From positions 1-64,000 of the forward strand of contig JAJBTZ010000045.1 of the NCBI GenBank assembly GCA_020860605.1: DNA of 64,000 bases, written 5' to 3'. The position numbers and the translations under genes were made by a program. Below the pieces are notes generated by a model. The model was not told the DNA's origin. It did no database searches and worked only from the letters and a program-made list of their open reading frames with translations. This document shows positions 57,481-64,000 of this stretch, piece by piece (the first letter of the stretch is position 1; each line of letters starts with the position of its first letter). The stretch comes from Ruminococcus sp. (GTDB taxonomy: Bacteria; Bacillota; Clostridia; Oscillospirales; Ruminococcaceae).

Positions 57481-58311
57481 TTATCTTCCTGCTGCCTTGT
57501 TTGCAAATCCATCACAGCCTGAATCCATTGCTTCTTTTAGTGCCATATCCCCATCTTGGAGCCAGAGATTTGCGAGATACAGCATCCCGCACATGCAGGC
57601 GTATTTCTCATAATAATTGCCACAAAGGGCCTCGTATAAAAGGCGATCCTGCTTGTCGGGATCTTTCTCGGCGATGGCGTCTCCCAGCTTTTTTCTGCAC
57701 TGCTCGTACACATTCATAAGCTTTTCGCTTCGCCAATCTACGCTGTCTATTTCCGTGGTGTCATATGACAGCAAATGAGCAAAGCCCTCGTCGAAAGTTA
57801 TTGCATCCAAGTGGGTTAGATAATCAGTATCATCGGTTATCTCCGTCAGTTCGGGACGATAATGATGCAGCAAAACATGGGTGAACTCATGTGACAGCAG
57901 GTTTCGGGCAGTCGCTTCTATGTCGCATTTTCCGACATACTTTGTCCAGCAGATCAAGTCAAAAATGACGTGGCAATCTCCCTGCTCGTCGAGCTCCACT
58001 GTCGCGTCGTACGGTTCGGGAAATCCCACAATCAGGTCGACGCCAGTATTCTTAAGTAAACTTTGCCAGTCAGGGAAAAGCAAGTCCCAAAGGCGCCTAT
58101 TTACAGGATTAAAGTTGTACGCCACGGAGCTGATTGCGTCATACACTGTCTGAGCTTTTTCCAGCTGCCCTGCATCTGCACGAGGCAAAGTGAAAAACTC
58201 GCCCTCATTAAACCTCGATGTTTCGGTCTTTGTAAAGTACCATTCATCACGATAAACGCCAATATCCCGGCCGTTCAGATAATCCGTTGCAATTTTATCG
58301 TATATTATCAC
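57481..58311 (-). CDS. Putative zinc metalloprotease-like protein (HExxH)
   Basis: 276 residues. The motif LLSHEFTHVLLHHY contains HExxH, with LTHLDAITFDEGFAHLL (Glu/Asp and His) about 30 residues later as a possible third ligand; no known family recognised. The start is GTG at 58311 after AGGGGGCTC. The longer frame upstream (to 58473) overlaps the promoter at 58349-58377 and the tRNA promoter, so it is excluded. No signal peptide, so cytoplasmic. Confidence 0.65.
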   Translation of the reverse strand: MIIYDKIATDYLNGRDIGVYRDEWYFTKTETSRFNEGEFFTLPRADAGQLEKAQTVYDAISSVAYNFNPVNRRLWDLLFPDWQSLLKNTGVDLIVGFPEPYDATVELDEQGDCHVIFDLICWTKYVGKCDIEATARNLLSHEFTHVLLHHYRPELTEITDDTDYLTHLDAITFDEGFAHLLSYDTTEIDSVDWRSEKLMNVYEQCRKKLGDAIAEKDPDKQDRLLYEALCGNYYEKYACMCGMLYLANLWLQDGDMALKEAMDSGCDGFANKAAGR

Positions 58312-58348
58312 GTAAGAGCCCCCTGTCAGATAAAATTCAATGATATAC

Positions 58349-58377
58349 AGTATAACATAACTTCTGGCCTTTGGCAA
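58349..58377 (-). promoter_or_regulatory. Sigma-A promoter of the 58311 gene
   Basis: Minus strand TTGCCA (58377-58372), 17-bp spacer, TATACT (58354-58349). Confidence 0.75.
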
Positions 58378-58439
58378 GATAAACCAGCCTCCCCGCAAAA
58401 ATTCGTCCCCAAAAATTCGCAAAAAACTGAAAATAGGGC

Positions 58440-58468
58440 TTGCTTTTTTCGGCAGGGTGTGATATAAT
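58440..58468 (+). promoter_or_regulatory. Sigma-A promoter of tRNA-Pro
   Basis: TTGCTT (58440-58445), 17-bp spacer, TATAAT (58463-58468). Confidence 0.85.
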
Positions 58469-58484
58469 ATCAAACGTTGTGAAT

Positions 58485-58561
58485 CTGGGTGTAGCTCAGC
58501 TTGGTAGAGCGCTACCTTGGGGTGGTAGAGGCCGTGGGTTCAAGTCCCGTCACTCAGACCA
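58485..58561 (+). tRNA. tRNA-Pro (anticodon GGG)
   Basis: Cloverleaf seen by hand: acceptor CTGGGTG/CACTCAG, D-arm GCTC...GAGC, anticodon stem CTACC/GGTAG around TTGGGGT (anticodon GGG, reading CCC/CCT), T-arm GTGGGTTCAAGTCCCGT, encoded CCA at 58559-58561. 77 nt. Own promoter and terminator; a lone tRNA gene. Confidence 0.96.
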
Positions 58562-58572
58562 AATGAAAAAGG

Positions 58573-58602
58573 CCTCGCAAATCACATGTTTGCGAGGTTT
58601 TT
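58573..58602 (+). terminator. tRNA-Pro terminator
   Basis: CCTCGCAAA/TTTGCGAGG, 7-nt loop, then TTTTTC. Confidence 0.85.
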
Positions 58603-58690
58603 CTTGTATCTGATTTGTTTTGAATATTGTTTATTTGCAACTGGATTTGTGGGCTCTACCACAGTGATGCGATAGGAGGACAGCAAATAA

Positions 58691-59182
58691 TTGGAAGATT
58701 ATAAGATTGAAATTAAAACTGTAGCACATGATGACGCTGAGTTCTTATACATCCTCATGAACGATGGCGAGATTCTTGGGAGGCTTAACGATGTTTCGAC
58801 GACTCTTGAAGATTGGGAGGATGCGGTTAAGGTTTGGGGAAATGATTCTGATGAGGAAAACTTTCTGGTTTGGCTGAATGGCGATAGAATCGGATGGTTT
58901 TCGTTTAATAATCTTCAATCTGCTGACAGAATTGCATATCTGAAGATGGCGGTGCTCCTGCCTGAATATCAGCATCGTGGAATTGGGACTGCCGTGCTGC
59001 GAAGGCTTCTTGAGGATTTAAAGGGCAGAGGGTACGAGGTTGTGATGCTTTACACCAACGCCGACAATGTGAATGCTCAGAAGTGCTACCAGAAGTGTGG
59101 CTTTGTGGTTGTTGAAGAGTTTCAGGATGTGATGGCGGATGGGAGTTGTGTGGAGAGGTATAAGATGCAATGCGATTTGTGA
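58691..59182 (+). CDS. GNAT-family N-acetyltransferase
   Basis: 163-residue acetyltransferase with a complete GNAT core: AVLLPEYQHRGIGTAVLRRLL (pyrophosphate loop QHRGIG) and LYTNADNVNAQKCYQKCGF at the C-terminus. Substrate unknown. The start is TTG at 58691, after AGGAGGACAGC. Single gene downstream of the tRNA-Pro unit; it shares the terminator at 59208-59229 with the convergent helicase gene. Confidence 0.85.
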   Translation: MEDYKIEIKTVAHDDAEFLYILMNDGEILGRLNDVSTTLEDWEDAVKVWGNDSDEENFLVWLNGDRIGWFSFNNLQSADRIAYLKMAVLLPEYQHRGIGTAVLRRLLEDLKGRGYEVVMLYTNADNVNAQKCYQKCGFVVVEEFQDVMADGSCVERYKMQCDL

Positions 59183-59207
59183 CGACTTCGCGATCGATAG
59201 TATAAGA

Positions 59208-59232
59208 AAAAGGCTCGTGGGAGCCTTTTATT
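59208..59232. terminator. Bidirectional terminator between GNAT and helicase genes
   Basis: AAAAGGCTC/GAGCCTTTT with a 4-5 nt loop; A and T tails on both sides. It overlaps the helicase stop codon. Confidence 0.8.
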
Positions 59233-61300
59233 TTTTGGAGTTCTTCTCAATATTGTACTTCAGCCTCTCCTCAATCTTCCTGCGGTTTTCCTCCTGGATT
59301 TTGGCGCGGATCATTTGCTCGTAGGAGCTGGGAGACGCTTTCTTGGGGGCAATTGGGGCAGTGGGGTTTATGGGTATTTTCTTGGACTTTGATTTTTGAG
59401 GCTTGGGTGAGGGGTACTGATGCTTTGGAGGCTGGGTTTGCGACGACTGGGTTCTCTTGCGCTCGACCAAGATTTCTGGGAAGAGCTCCTCGATGTACTG
59501 GCTTGGGGAGTTTTTGATGGTGAAGAGGGTCAGGCGATTCTTTGCACGGGTCATGGCGACGTAGAAGAGACGACGCTCTTCCATCGCGTTTGAGGAGCTG
59601 TTCCAGCTCGTCTGGGTTGACGGGAAGCGACCGTCATAGACGTCGATGATGTAGACGCTGTCGTACTCGAGGCCTTTGCTCGAGTGGATTGTCGACAGGG
59701 TGATCGGAGCGCCCTTGGTGCCGGGGAATTCCTGCGTCATTTCAGACTCGAGGAGGTCGAGACGGCTGAGGAAGCTCCTGATATCTGGCTCCTGCTTGGC
59801 GAGCATTTTCAGAACCTCTACCCTGCTTCTGCCGGCACCGATTTCGTTCAGGTATTTATTGTAACCGTTCGACATCAGGGTGTTGATGGCTTCGAATGAA
59901 GTCTCATGGGAGACCTTTTCCATAAGGCTTTTGAAGGACGATGCCCTGTCTCTCTGGCTGCCTCTGACGTACTTCATCTCGGCCTCGACAGCTTCAAACA
60001 GCGGCATCCCCCTTCTGCAATAGTTCAGGACATACTGCTTCTGCTCTTTTTTCATGTAGATGATGCCGTGGTTGCAGATTCTGCCGAAGGCTTCGGCTGA
60101 TTTTCGGGAATTCGGGTCAGAGGCGATCGTCAGGTAGTCCTTCAGGTCACGGACCACTCGGCTGCTGAAGACGTTTTGCTCAGGTCTCTTGAGGCTGAAC
60201 CTGATTCCGTGGCGGAGGAAGAGGTCAACGAGAACGACTGCGCTCTCGTTGTCGCGATATAAAACCGCGGTTTCAGTGGTCACGTTCTTCGCGATATTCA
60301 GGATTTTGTGGTACTGGTCCTCGACAGTGTTGACCCGAATCAGGTGGACGTCCTCGCCTTTTTCGCGGGCTGAGGTCATATGCTTTTCGTAGCGACCACT
60401 GTTTTTTGAGATGAACGACTGAGCCATCGCGACAATCTGCTCGGTGGAACGATAGTTGGTCTCCATCCGAAGGACATGGGCGTTCTCATAGTCCTTGCAG
60501 AAGTCTAAGAAAGCTGTCGGATAGGCGCCACGGAAGCCATAGATGCTCTGGTCCTCGTCCCCTACCATGAAAATATTCTTTCCACCTGATAAGAGATGGA
60601 TTATTTCGTGCTGAATCTTTGAGGTGTCCTGAGCCTCGTCGACGCTGATGTACTGATAACGATTGCGCCAGTAATCGAGCTGCTCAGGATGCTTACGGAG
60701 GACTCCGAGCGCCGAAACCATCTGGTCATCGATATCCATCTTTCCGAGTCGTTTGAGCTCCTTCTTGTAGTAATAATAGATAGTGCTGAAATTCGGAATC
60801 TGGTCGTCGATTTTCCTGATCTCGTTGACCGAAAGCATCATGTTTTTCGCGTAGCCGATGGCACCCGTCAGCTCCTGAATTTCTGCCTCTGTCGGGTATT
60901 CGTCGTTTAACTGCTGGTAGAACTGAATTGAGAGCCTTTTCGGCAGTTCGCTGTCGAAAACGTCTTCGCTATTCCAGCCTCGCCATCTAACGTATATTTC
61001 TCTCGATAAACTGTTGATAGTGCGGAAGCTTATTTTCTCGCCGATAGCGCTTCCGAACTTCTGACAGAAGCGCTGCTTCATCTCTTCGGCAGCCTTGCGG
61101 GTGAAGGTGATGGCTAAGATTTTCTCAGGGTCGATGCCTTTTACCAGCGTCATATAGCCGAGGCGAGCGACCAGGACGGTGGTTTTTCCTGAACCAGGAA
61201 CAGCGATAAGCTGGTTCGTGCCCTCAACCGCGAGCAAAGCCTGCTCCTGCTGGGAGTTCAGCTGGATGCCGTACTTTTCTTTGAATTCAGGGTAAGTCAT
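59228..61300 (-). CDS. UvrD/PcrA-type DNA helicase
   Basis: Superfamily 1A 3'-5' helicase of 690 residues. Q motif NSQQEQALLA, Walker A AVPGSGKTTVL near 38, ILAITFTRKAAEEM, Walker B VDEAQDTS, EDQSIYGFRGA, TLSTIHSSKGLEYDSV and LFYVAMTRAK are all intact. The ~65-residue Lys/Pro/Gln-rich C-terminus replaces the PcrA/UvrD tail, so it is a paralogue rather than the housekeeping PcrA. ATG at 61300 follows GGTGGACGA. Likely DNA repair or plasmid/phage-related unwinding. Confidence 0.92.
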   Translation of the reverse strand: MTYPEFKEKYGIQLNSQQEQALLAVEGTNQLIAVPGSGKTTVLVARLGYMTLVKGIDPEKILAITFTRKAAEEMKQRFCQKFGSAIGEKISFRTINSLSREIYVRWRGWNSEDVFDSELPKRLSIQFYQQLNDEYPTEAEIQELTGAIGYAKNMMLSVNEIRKIDDQIPNFSTIYYYYKKELKRLGKMDIDDQMVSALGVLRKHPEQLDYWRNRYQYISVDEAQDTSKIQHEIIHLLSGGKNIFMVGDEDQSIYGFRGAYPTAFLDFCKDYENAHVLRMETNYRSTEQIVAMAQSFISKNSGRYEKHMTSAREKGEDVHLIRVNTVEDQYHKILNIAKNVTTETAVLYRDNESAVVLVDLFLRHGIRFSLKRPEQNVFSSRVVRDLKDYLTIASDPNSRKSAEAFGRICNHGIIYMKKEQKQYVLNYCRRGMPLFEAVEAEMKYVRGSQRDRASSFKSLMEKVSHETSFEAINTLMSNGYNKYLNEIGAGRSRVEVLKMLAKQEPDIRSFLSRLDLLESEMTQEFPGTKGAPITLSTIHSSKGLEYDSVYIIDVYDGRFPSTQTSWNSSSNAMEERRLFYVAMTRAKNRLTLFTIKNSPSQYIEELFPEILVERKRTQSSQTQPPKHQYPSPKPQKSKSKKIPINPTAPIAPKKASPSSYEQMIRAKIQEENRRKIEERLKYNIEKNSKK

Positions 61301-61370
61301 TCGTCCACCGCCATTTCTTTGAAACTTAAGTTCTATGATAACATGTTCCTGGCGGTTTGTCAACAAAAAA

Positions 61371-61440
61371 GGCTCCCCCTGTGAAGGGGAGCTGGTGAGA
61401 AGTTCACAAGCGAACTTCCGAAGCGAGACTGAGGGGTCTC
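61371..61440. repeat. Oscillospiraceae-type palindromic repeat
   Basis: GGCTCCCCCT/AGGGGAGC (61371-61392), then GAAGTTC/GAACTTC (61399-61417) and GAGACTGAGGGGTCTC (61425-61440). The order of a GGCTCCCC palindrome and a closing GACTGAGGGG block matches widespread intergenic repeats of this family. It touches the 3' end of the anti-sigma gene. Confidence 0.65.
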
Positions 61441-62182
61441 ACCTTATGCTGGCGATTAAGGCTTCTGCTGCTTCTGGATCGGCGAGTGATTTGTCGAGAG
61501 GGAGCTCGAAGAGGGTTGCTACCACTTCACCGCCTTCAACTATCGAAATGGTGCCGTCATCGTTCAGAGAGTAAACGTCTGAAGCGGGGGCAAGATACCC
61601 GCTATAGGCAGCGATGTAGACCGTGTGGTCGGCGAAGATGGTGACGTTGGTCGTCTCCACGAGGAAGTACTCGACGCCATCCTGAATGAACTTGTGCCTT
61701 GAGCCGTTGCCGAGGGTGAAGATATTCACGAGCCAAGGCTCATAACCAGAGATAACTGGGCTTACCATGATATCGGTGTAATCGGTGATGGCTTCGCCAT
61801 CTGCTCTCTCAATCGAGCCGACGATGTAAGTCGCATCGATACCAATTTCATCGTCATAGGTGCTCAGATCGTCGCCAGAGGCGATTCCTAAGATTGTGAT
61901 TGTGTAACCACCGCTGGTCTGGGACTCGATGCTCCATGCTTCCCCTCCGCCGTTTTCAAAATATTCCGCAAGGGTCGTCTCGCCTGCTCTGTTCGCAATA
62001 TCAGAGGCGGTGAGGAGTCCTCCTGCAGCAAACGCTGTCACGGTGAGGATTACCGCTGTCACTACCGCTGCAATGACCCTCGTATGCCGTGCCTTGTGTG
62101 CTACTGGCTTGTAGTTGGAGGCCTGCTCCACATAGGCGAGGTTTATGTCGGCGATTGCGTCCGAAATCAGATTTTTCTTCAT
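61439..62182 (-). CDS. Putative anti-sigma factor (single-span membrane protein)
   Basis: 247 residues: cytoplasmic N-terminus (about 1-33), one membrane helix (about 35-55; VIAAVVTAVILTVTAFAAGG) and an extracellular domain of unknown fold. Its position directly after the ECF sigma gene with a 4-bp overlap (62179-62182) is the usual sign of a sigma/anti-sigma pair that senses the envelope. No zinc anti-sigma motif (HxxxCxxC) is present. The stop lies inside a palindromic repeat. Confidence 0.7.
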   Translation of the reverse strand: MKKNLISDAIADINLAYVEQASNYKPVAHKARHTRVIAAVVTAVILTVTAFAAGGLLTASDIANRAGETTLAEYFENGGGEAWSIESQTSGGYTITILGIASGDDLSTYDDEIGIDATYIVGSIERADGEAITDYTDIMVSPVISGYEPWLVNIFTLGNGSRHKFIQDGVEYFLVETTNVTIFADHTVYIAAYSGYLAPASDVYSLNDDGTISIVEGGEVVATLFELPLDKSLADPEAAEALIASIR

Positions 62183-62736
62183 ACTATATATCCTTCTTTC
62201 TGCAAGAACTTGCGGAGTTTGGTCCGCAGGCGTGAAAGGCGGACTGACAGGTTGTTGGGGTTCGTCCCGAAGCGCTCTGCTAAATCCTTGACGCTGTCGG
62301 AGTACCAGTAGCGCCGAACAAAGAGCATCCTCGAGTCCTCGTCAAGAGTCGCTAAGAATCTGTCAATCAGGCTCGATAACTCACGTGCTGTTATCTCCTG
62401 CTCGACCGACCCCGTTCCTGCAAGGCAATCCTCCAACTCATCGAGTGCCACGTCATAGAAGCTGTTCCGCTTCCCGGCGGTGTTTGAGTGGTACTTCGTG
62501 ATCGAGATATTTCTGACGATTCGGAAGAGATAAGCCCTGAGTGGCTCCGGCCTCTCCGGCGGAATATTATTCCACATGGCTAAAAACGCATCGCTCACAC
62601 ACTCCTCAGCATCAAGGTTGTTCCCCAAGATATTCCGGGAGATTGCAAGACAAGCCGGGCCATACTTCTCCCTGGTCTCCGAAATTGCCTGCTCCGAGCG
62701 GGAAAAGAATAGCTCAATAATCTCAAGGTCCTCCAT
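62179..62736 (-). CDS. ECF-type RNA polymerase sigma factor
   Basis: 185-residue sigma-70 family regulator. Region 2 (AISRNILGNNLDAEECVSDAFLAMWNN, with the LDAEECVSDAFL -10-binding core) and region 4 HTH (RRYWYSDSVKDLAERFGTNPNNLSVRLSRLR) are complete, with the linker between. ATG at 62736 follows AAAGGAGCTG. Overlaps its putative anti-sigma partner. Its target promoters cannot be read from the window. Confidence 0.9.
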   Translation of the reverse strand: MEDLEIIELFFSRSEQAISETREKYGPACLAISRNILGNNLDAEECVSDAFLAMWNNIPPERPEPLRAYLFRIVRNISITKYHSNTAGKRNSFYDVALDELEDCLAGTGSVEQEITARELSSLIDRFLATLDEDSRMLFVRRYWYSDSVKDLAERFGTNPNNLSVRLSRLRTKLRKFLQKEGYIV

Positions 62737-62800
62737 GACGCGTCAGCTCCTTTCATATATGTACTATGGATCCACAGGGGAATCTTACGGAGGGGATTGA

Positions 62801-62830
62801 AAAAAAGCAGTCCTGACGGGCAAGACTGCT
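62801..62830 (-). terminator. Terminator of the 62851 lipoprotein gene
   Basis: AGCAGTC/GACTGCT (62806-62812 with 62824-62830), then TTTTTTT on the minus strand. Confidence 0.8.
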
Positions 62831-62850
62831 CTGATTTTGCGATTTTGGGC

Positions 62851-63243
62851 TTAATCCAAGCCATAGTAGATTTCGCCATCGTGCCTGATAGCGGCGTAAT
62901 AGATGCCATCAATCTCCACGATATAGACATTCTCCGTCTCCTGTGGGGCGTAGTTATACACAGGGATGTCGGTTTCTGATTCAACAACTTCATAAGCATT
63001 GTTGCCGGCGGATTCGAGGAAGCCGATGAAGTCGCCGCAGAGGTCGGCGGTCAGCTCTGAAGGCAAGCCACAGGCTTCGAGGACACTCCCCTCGCCCGTA
63101 TCTCCCGCTCCGCAAATCCAGTACTCGTTGCCGTTATAGTAGACCTTATGGACAACGGCGCCGGTGGTGCAGGCGGTGAAGCAAAGGGTTGCTGTGAATA
63201 CAGCTAAAGTTAGTGCTAAAAACAAAGATAATATTTTTCTCAT
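62851..63243 (-). CDS. Small putative lipoprotein
   Basis: 130 residues with a lipoprotein-type signal (MRKILSLFLALTLAVFTATL then FTAC, Cys at about 25), followed by a beta-rich domain of unknown fold (VYYNGNEYWICGAGDTGEG, EIDGIYYAAIRHDGEIYYG). ATG at 63243 follows GGAGGTATCACT. Ahead of the ECF sigma operon but separated from it by a terminator. Confidence 0.7.
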   Translation of the reverse strand: MRKILSLFLALTLAVFTATLCFTACTTGAVVHKVYYNGNEYWICGAGDTGEGSVLEACGLPSELTADLCGDFIGFLESAGNNAYEVVESETDIPVYNYAPQETENVYIVEIDGIYYAAIRHDGEIYYGLD

Positions 63244-63285
63244 AGTGATACCTCCATATCGTTTTTCACATATTCTTGACCGCAA

Positions 63286-63343
63286 CCACATTCTGTCCGA
63301 ATACGCTGATAGTCGTTTTCTGCTTGCATTTGTGGCAGAACAG
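63286..63343 (-). repeat. Copy 1 of a duplicated Cys-motif remnant
   Basis: About 57 bp with ~45 identical positions to 63710-63767. In one minus frame it reads KCKQKTTISVFGQNVV, similar to the C-terminal KCKQET motif of cysteine-rich KTR proteins of conjugative elements. It follows the stop of the 63350 gene. Confidence 0.5.
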
Positions 63344-63349
63344 CGGCTA

Positions 63350-63679
63350 TCAAAGTCCATAGTGAATGACATACTTGTTTTTTGTGATTGCCTGTTGCAG
63401 CAATGCCTTTAATGGCAAAAGGGATTGATTATCACCAATCAGGCAAATAAATTGTGCTGCCGCTTGCGGTGGTATCAGCGTTATGCCGCAATACTCCAAG
63501 CCTTTTATTTGAATATCAAGTGTATGTGAAAAACAGTCCATGCAGCACAATTTTGGGGCAATTGCCTCTATCTGTTCATCATCAACAGAAATACAATGAT
63601 ACTTTTCCGGCTCGTATTTATCGTATCGTTTACCGATAATAGGCTCTTTCTCCATAATACCAAACTCATGCTTTGCCAT
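63350..63679 (-). CDS. Small protein, unknown
   Basis: 109 residues, unrecognised. Contains a CCMDCF cysteine cluster (about residue 46) and a hydrophobic C-terminal half (YCGITLIPPQAAAQFICLIG). ATG at 63679 follows AAAAGGAAGTTG. It ends TGA-TAG, immediately before Cys-motif remnant copy 1, and copy 2 lies just upstream of its start. Confidence 0.55.
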   Translation of the reverse strand: MAKHEFGIMEKEPIIGKRYDKYEPEKYHCISVDDEQIEAIAPKLCCMDCFSHTLDIQIKGLEYCGITLIPPQAAAQFICLIGDNQSLLPLKALLQQAITKNKYVIHYGL

Positions 63680-63709
63680 ATACAACTTCCTTTTCTGAAT
63701 AAATCGAAA

Positions 63710-63767
63710 CCACATTCTGCCCGGTTACGCTGACAATCGTCTCACGCTTGCATTTGGGGTAAACGGT
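63710..63767 (-). repeat. Copy 2 of the duplicated Cys-motif remnant
   Basis: Pairs with copy 1 at 63286-63343; reads KCKRETIVSVTGQNVV in one minus frame. It follows the stop of the partial 63776 gene, so each small gene is trailed by one copy. Confidence 0.5.
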
Positions 63768-63775
63768 AGGCTCTG

Positions 63776-64000
63776 TCAGTCCGTTTTGACGTAAAAGGCA
63801 CCATCATATCCCCACAATCTGTATATGTATTGCCCCTCAGTGTCGCCCTTAACGGAATATACTCGAAACTTATCTTTACCGTTCGTAACAACACCGAGAA
63901 AGCGACCTTTATCGGCTTGTGTAAACTCCAATGAACTATCATACTGATACACAGTATCGCCAATTATAACGGTTTCCAATTCAGCCCCTTGTATTGAGCC
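63776..64000 (-). CDS. Small protein, unknown (5' end outside window)
   Basis: The frame is open to the right edge, so the N-terminus is missing; the visible 74 residues include IIGDTVYQYDSSLEFTQADK and a late beta-rich QYIYRLWGYDGAFYVKTD, and end at 63776. Not recognised. A TTG at 63979 could be a start but lacks a clear ribosome site. Followed by Cys-motif remnant copy 2. Confidence 0.5.
   Translation of the reverse strand, partial: GSIQGAELETVIIGDTVYQYDSSLEFTQADKGRFLGVVTNGKDKFRVYSVKGDTEGQYIYRLWGYDGAFYVKTD

Noticed and set aside
58312-58473. Longer N-terminus for the 57481 metalloprotease-like gene
   Set aside because: Overlaps its own promoter and the tRNA promoter; the GTG at 58311 has a good ribosome site.

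Overview
The window reads as chromosome of an endospore-forming, low-to-mid GC Gram-positive of the class Clostridia, most likely an Oscillospiraceae/Ruminococcus-type gut anaerobe. The reasons are spoIIR, cwlD, a SPOCS-domain protein next to spoIVA, and a dipicolinate synthase pair (dpaA/dpaB); strong sigma-A promoters and AGGAGG ribosome sites; TTG/GTG starts; Rnf-type membrane subunits; and short intergenic hairpin repeats of the kind common in that family. Family placement is inference from gene content.

Layout. 1-6.2 kb: leftward operon of addB (cut by the edge), spoIIR, an mreB paralogue, comFC, recD2 and two small genes. 6.3-12.5 kb: a membrane protein, cwlD and radA rightward, a clpC-type ATPase leftward, a 44-residue Cys-rich membrane peptide and a membrane protein. 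12.5-18.5 kb: folT under a tetrahydrofolate riboswitch, pfkA with a structured leader, a PASTA pseudokinase, cardiolipin synthase. 18.5-23.5 kb: an unrecognised three-gene operon (UDG-like fold plus HTH protein), a GNAT gene, and an ABC exporter with an attenuator-like leader. 23.5-30.2 kb: gdhA, an SDR, an AbiE-type toxin/antitoxin pair, dtd and small membrane or secreted proteins. 30.3-37.8 kb: the spore-coat morphogenesis pair, a secreted hydrolase-like protein, and rpe-rnfD-rnfE-rnfA.

37.8-39.7 kb is the RNA-rich part: a hairpin RNA candidate, a ~790-nt ORF-less transcription unit with a consensus promoter, many nested hairpins (several capped by GAAA loops) and an intrinsic terminator, then a DUF1292 gene and a probable 6S RNA. 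39.7-53 kb is mostly housekeeping: an ECF-transporter S component, a uridine-kinase/DUF362 fusion, ruvX, glcK, pepF, rplM-rpsI, HAD, NUDIX, iron alcohol dehydrogenase and dpaAB. 53-64 kb is accessory in character: a broken rhuM, several GNAT acetyltransferases, an S51 peptidase, unknowns, tRNA-Pro(GGG), a UvrD-type helicase, an ECF sigma/anti-sigma pair and small orphan genes separated by a duplicated Cys-motif remnant.

The strongest leads are (1) the large structured noncoding RNA at 38.05-38.85 kb; (2) an Rnf-like rnfDEA set without rnfB/C/G whose A and E subunits have lost three of the four Fe-S cysteines; (3) the THF riboswitch, hairpin array and SD-sequestering stem in front of folT. All family calls come from reading the sequence; no searches were run.
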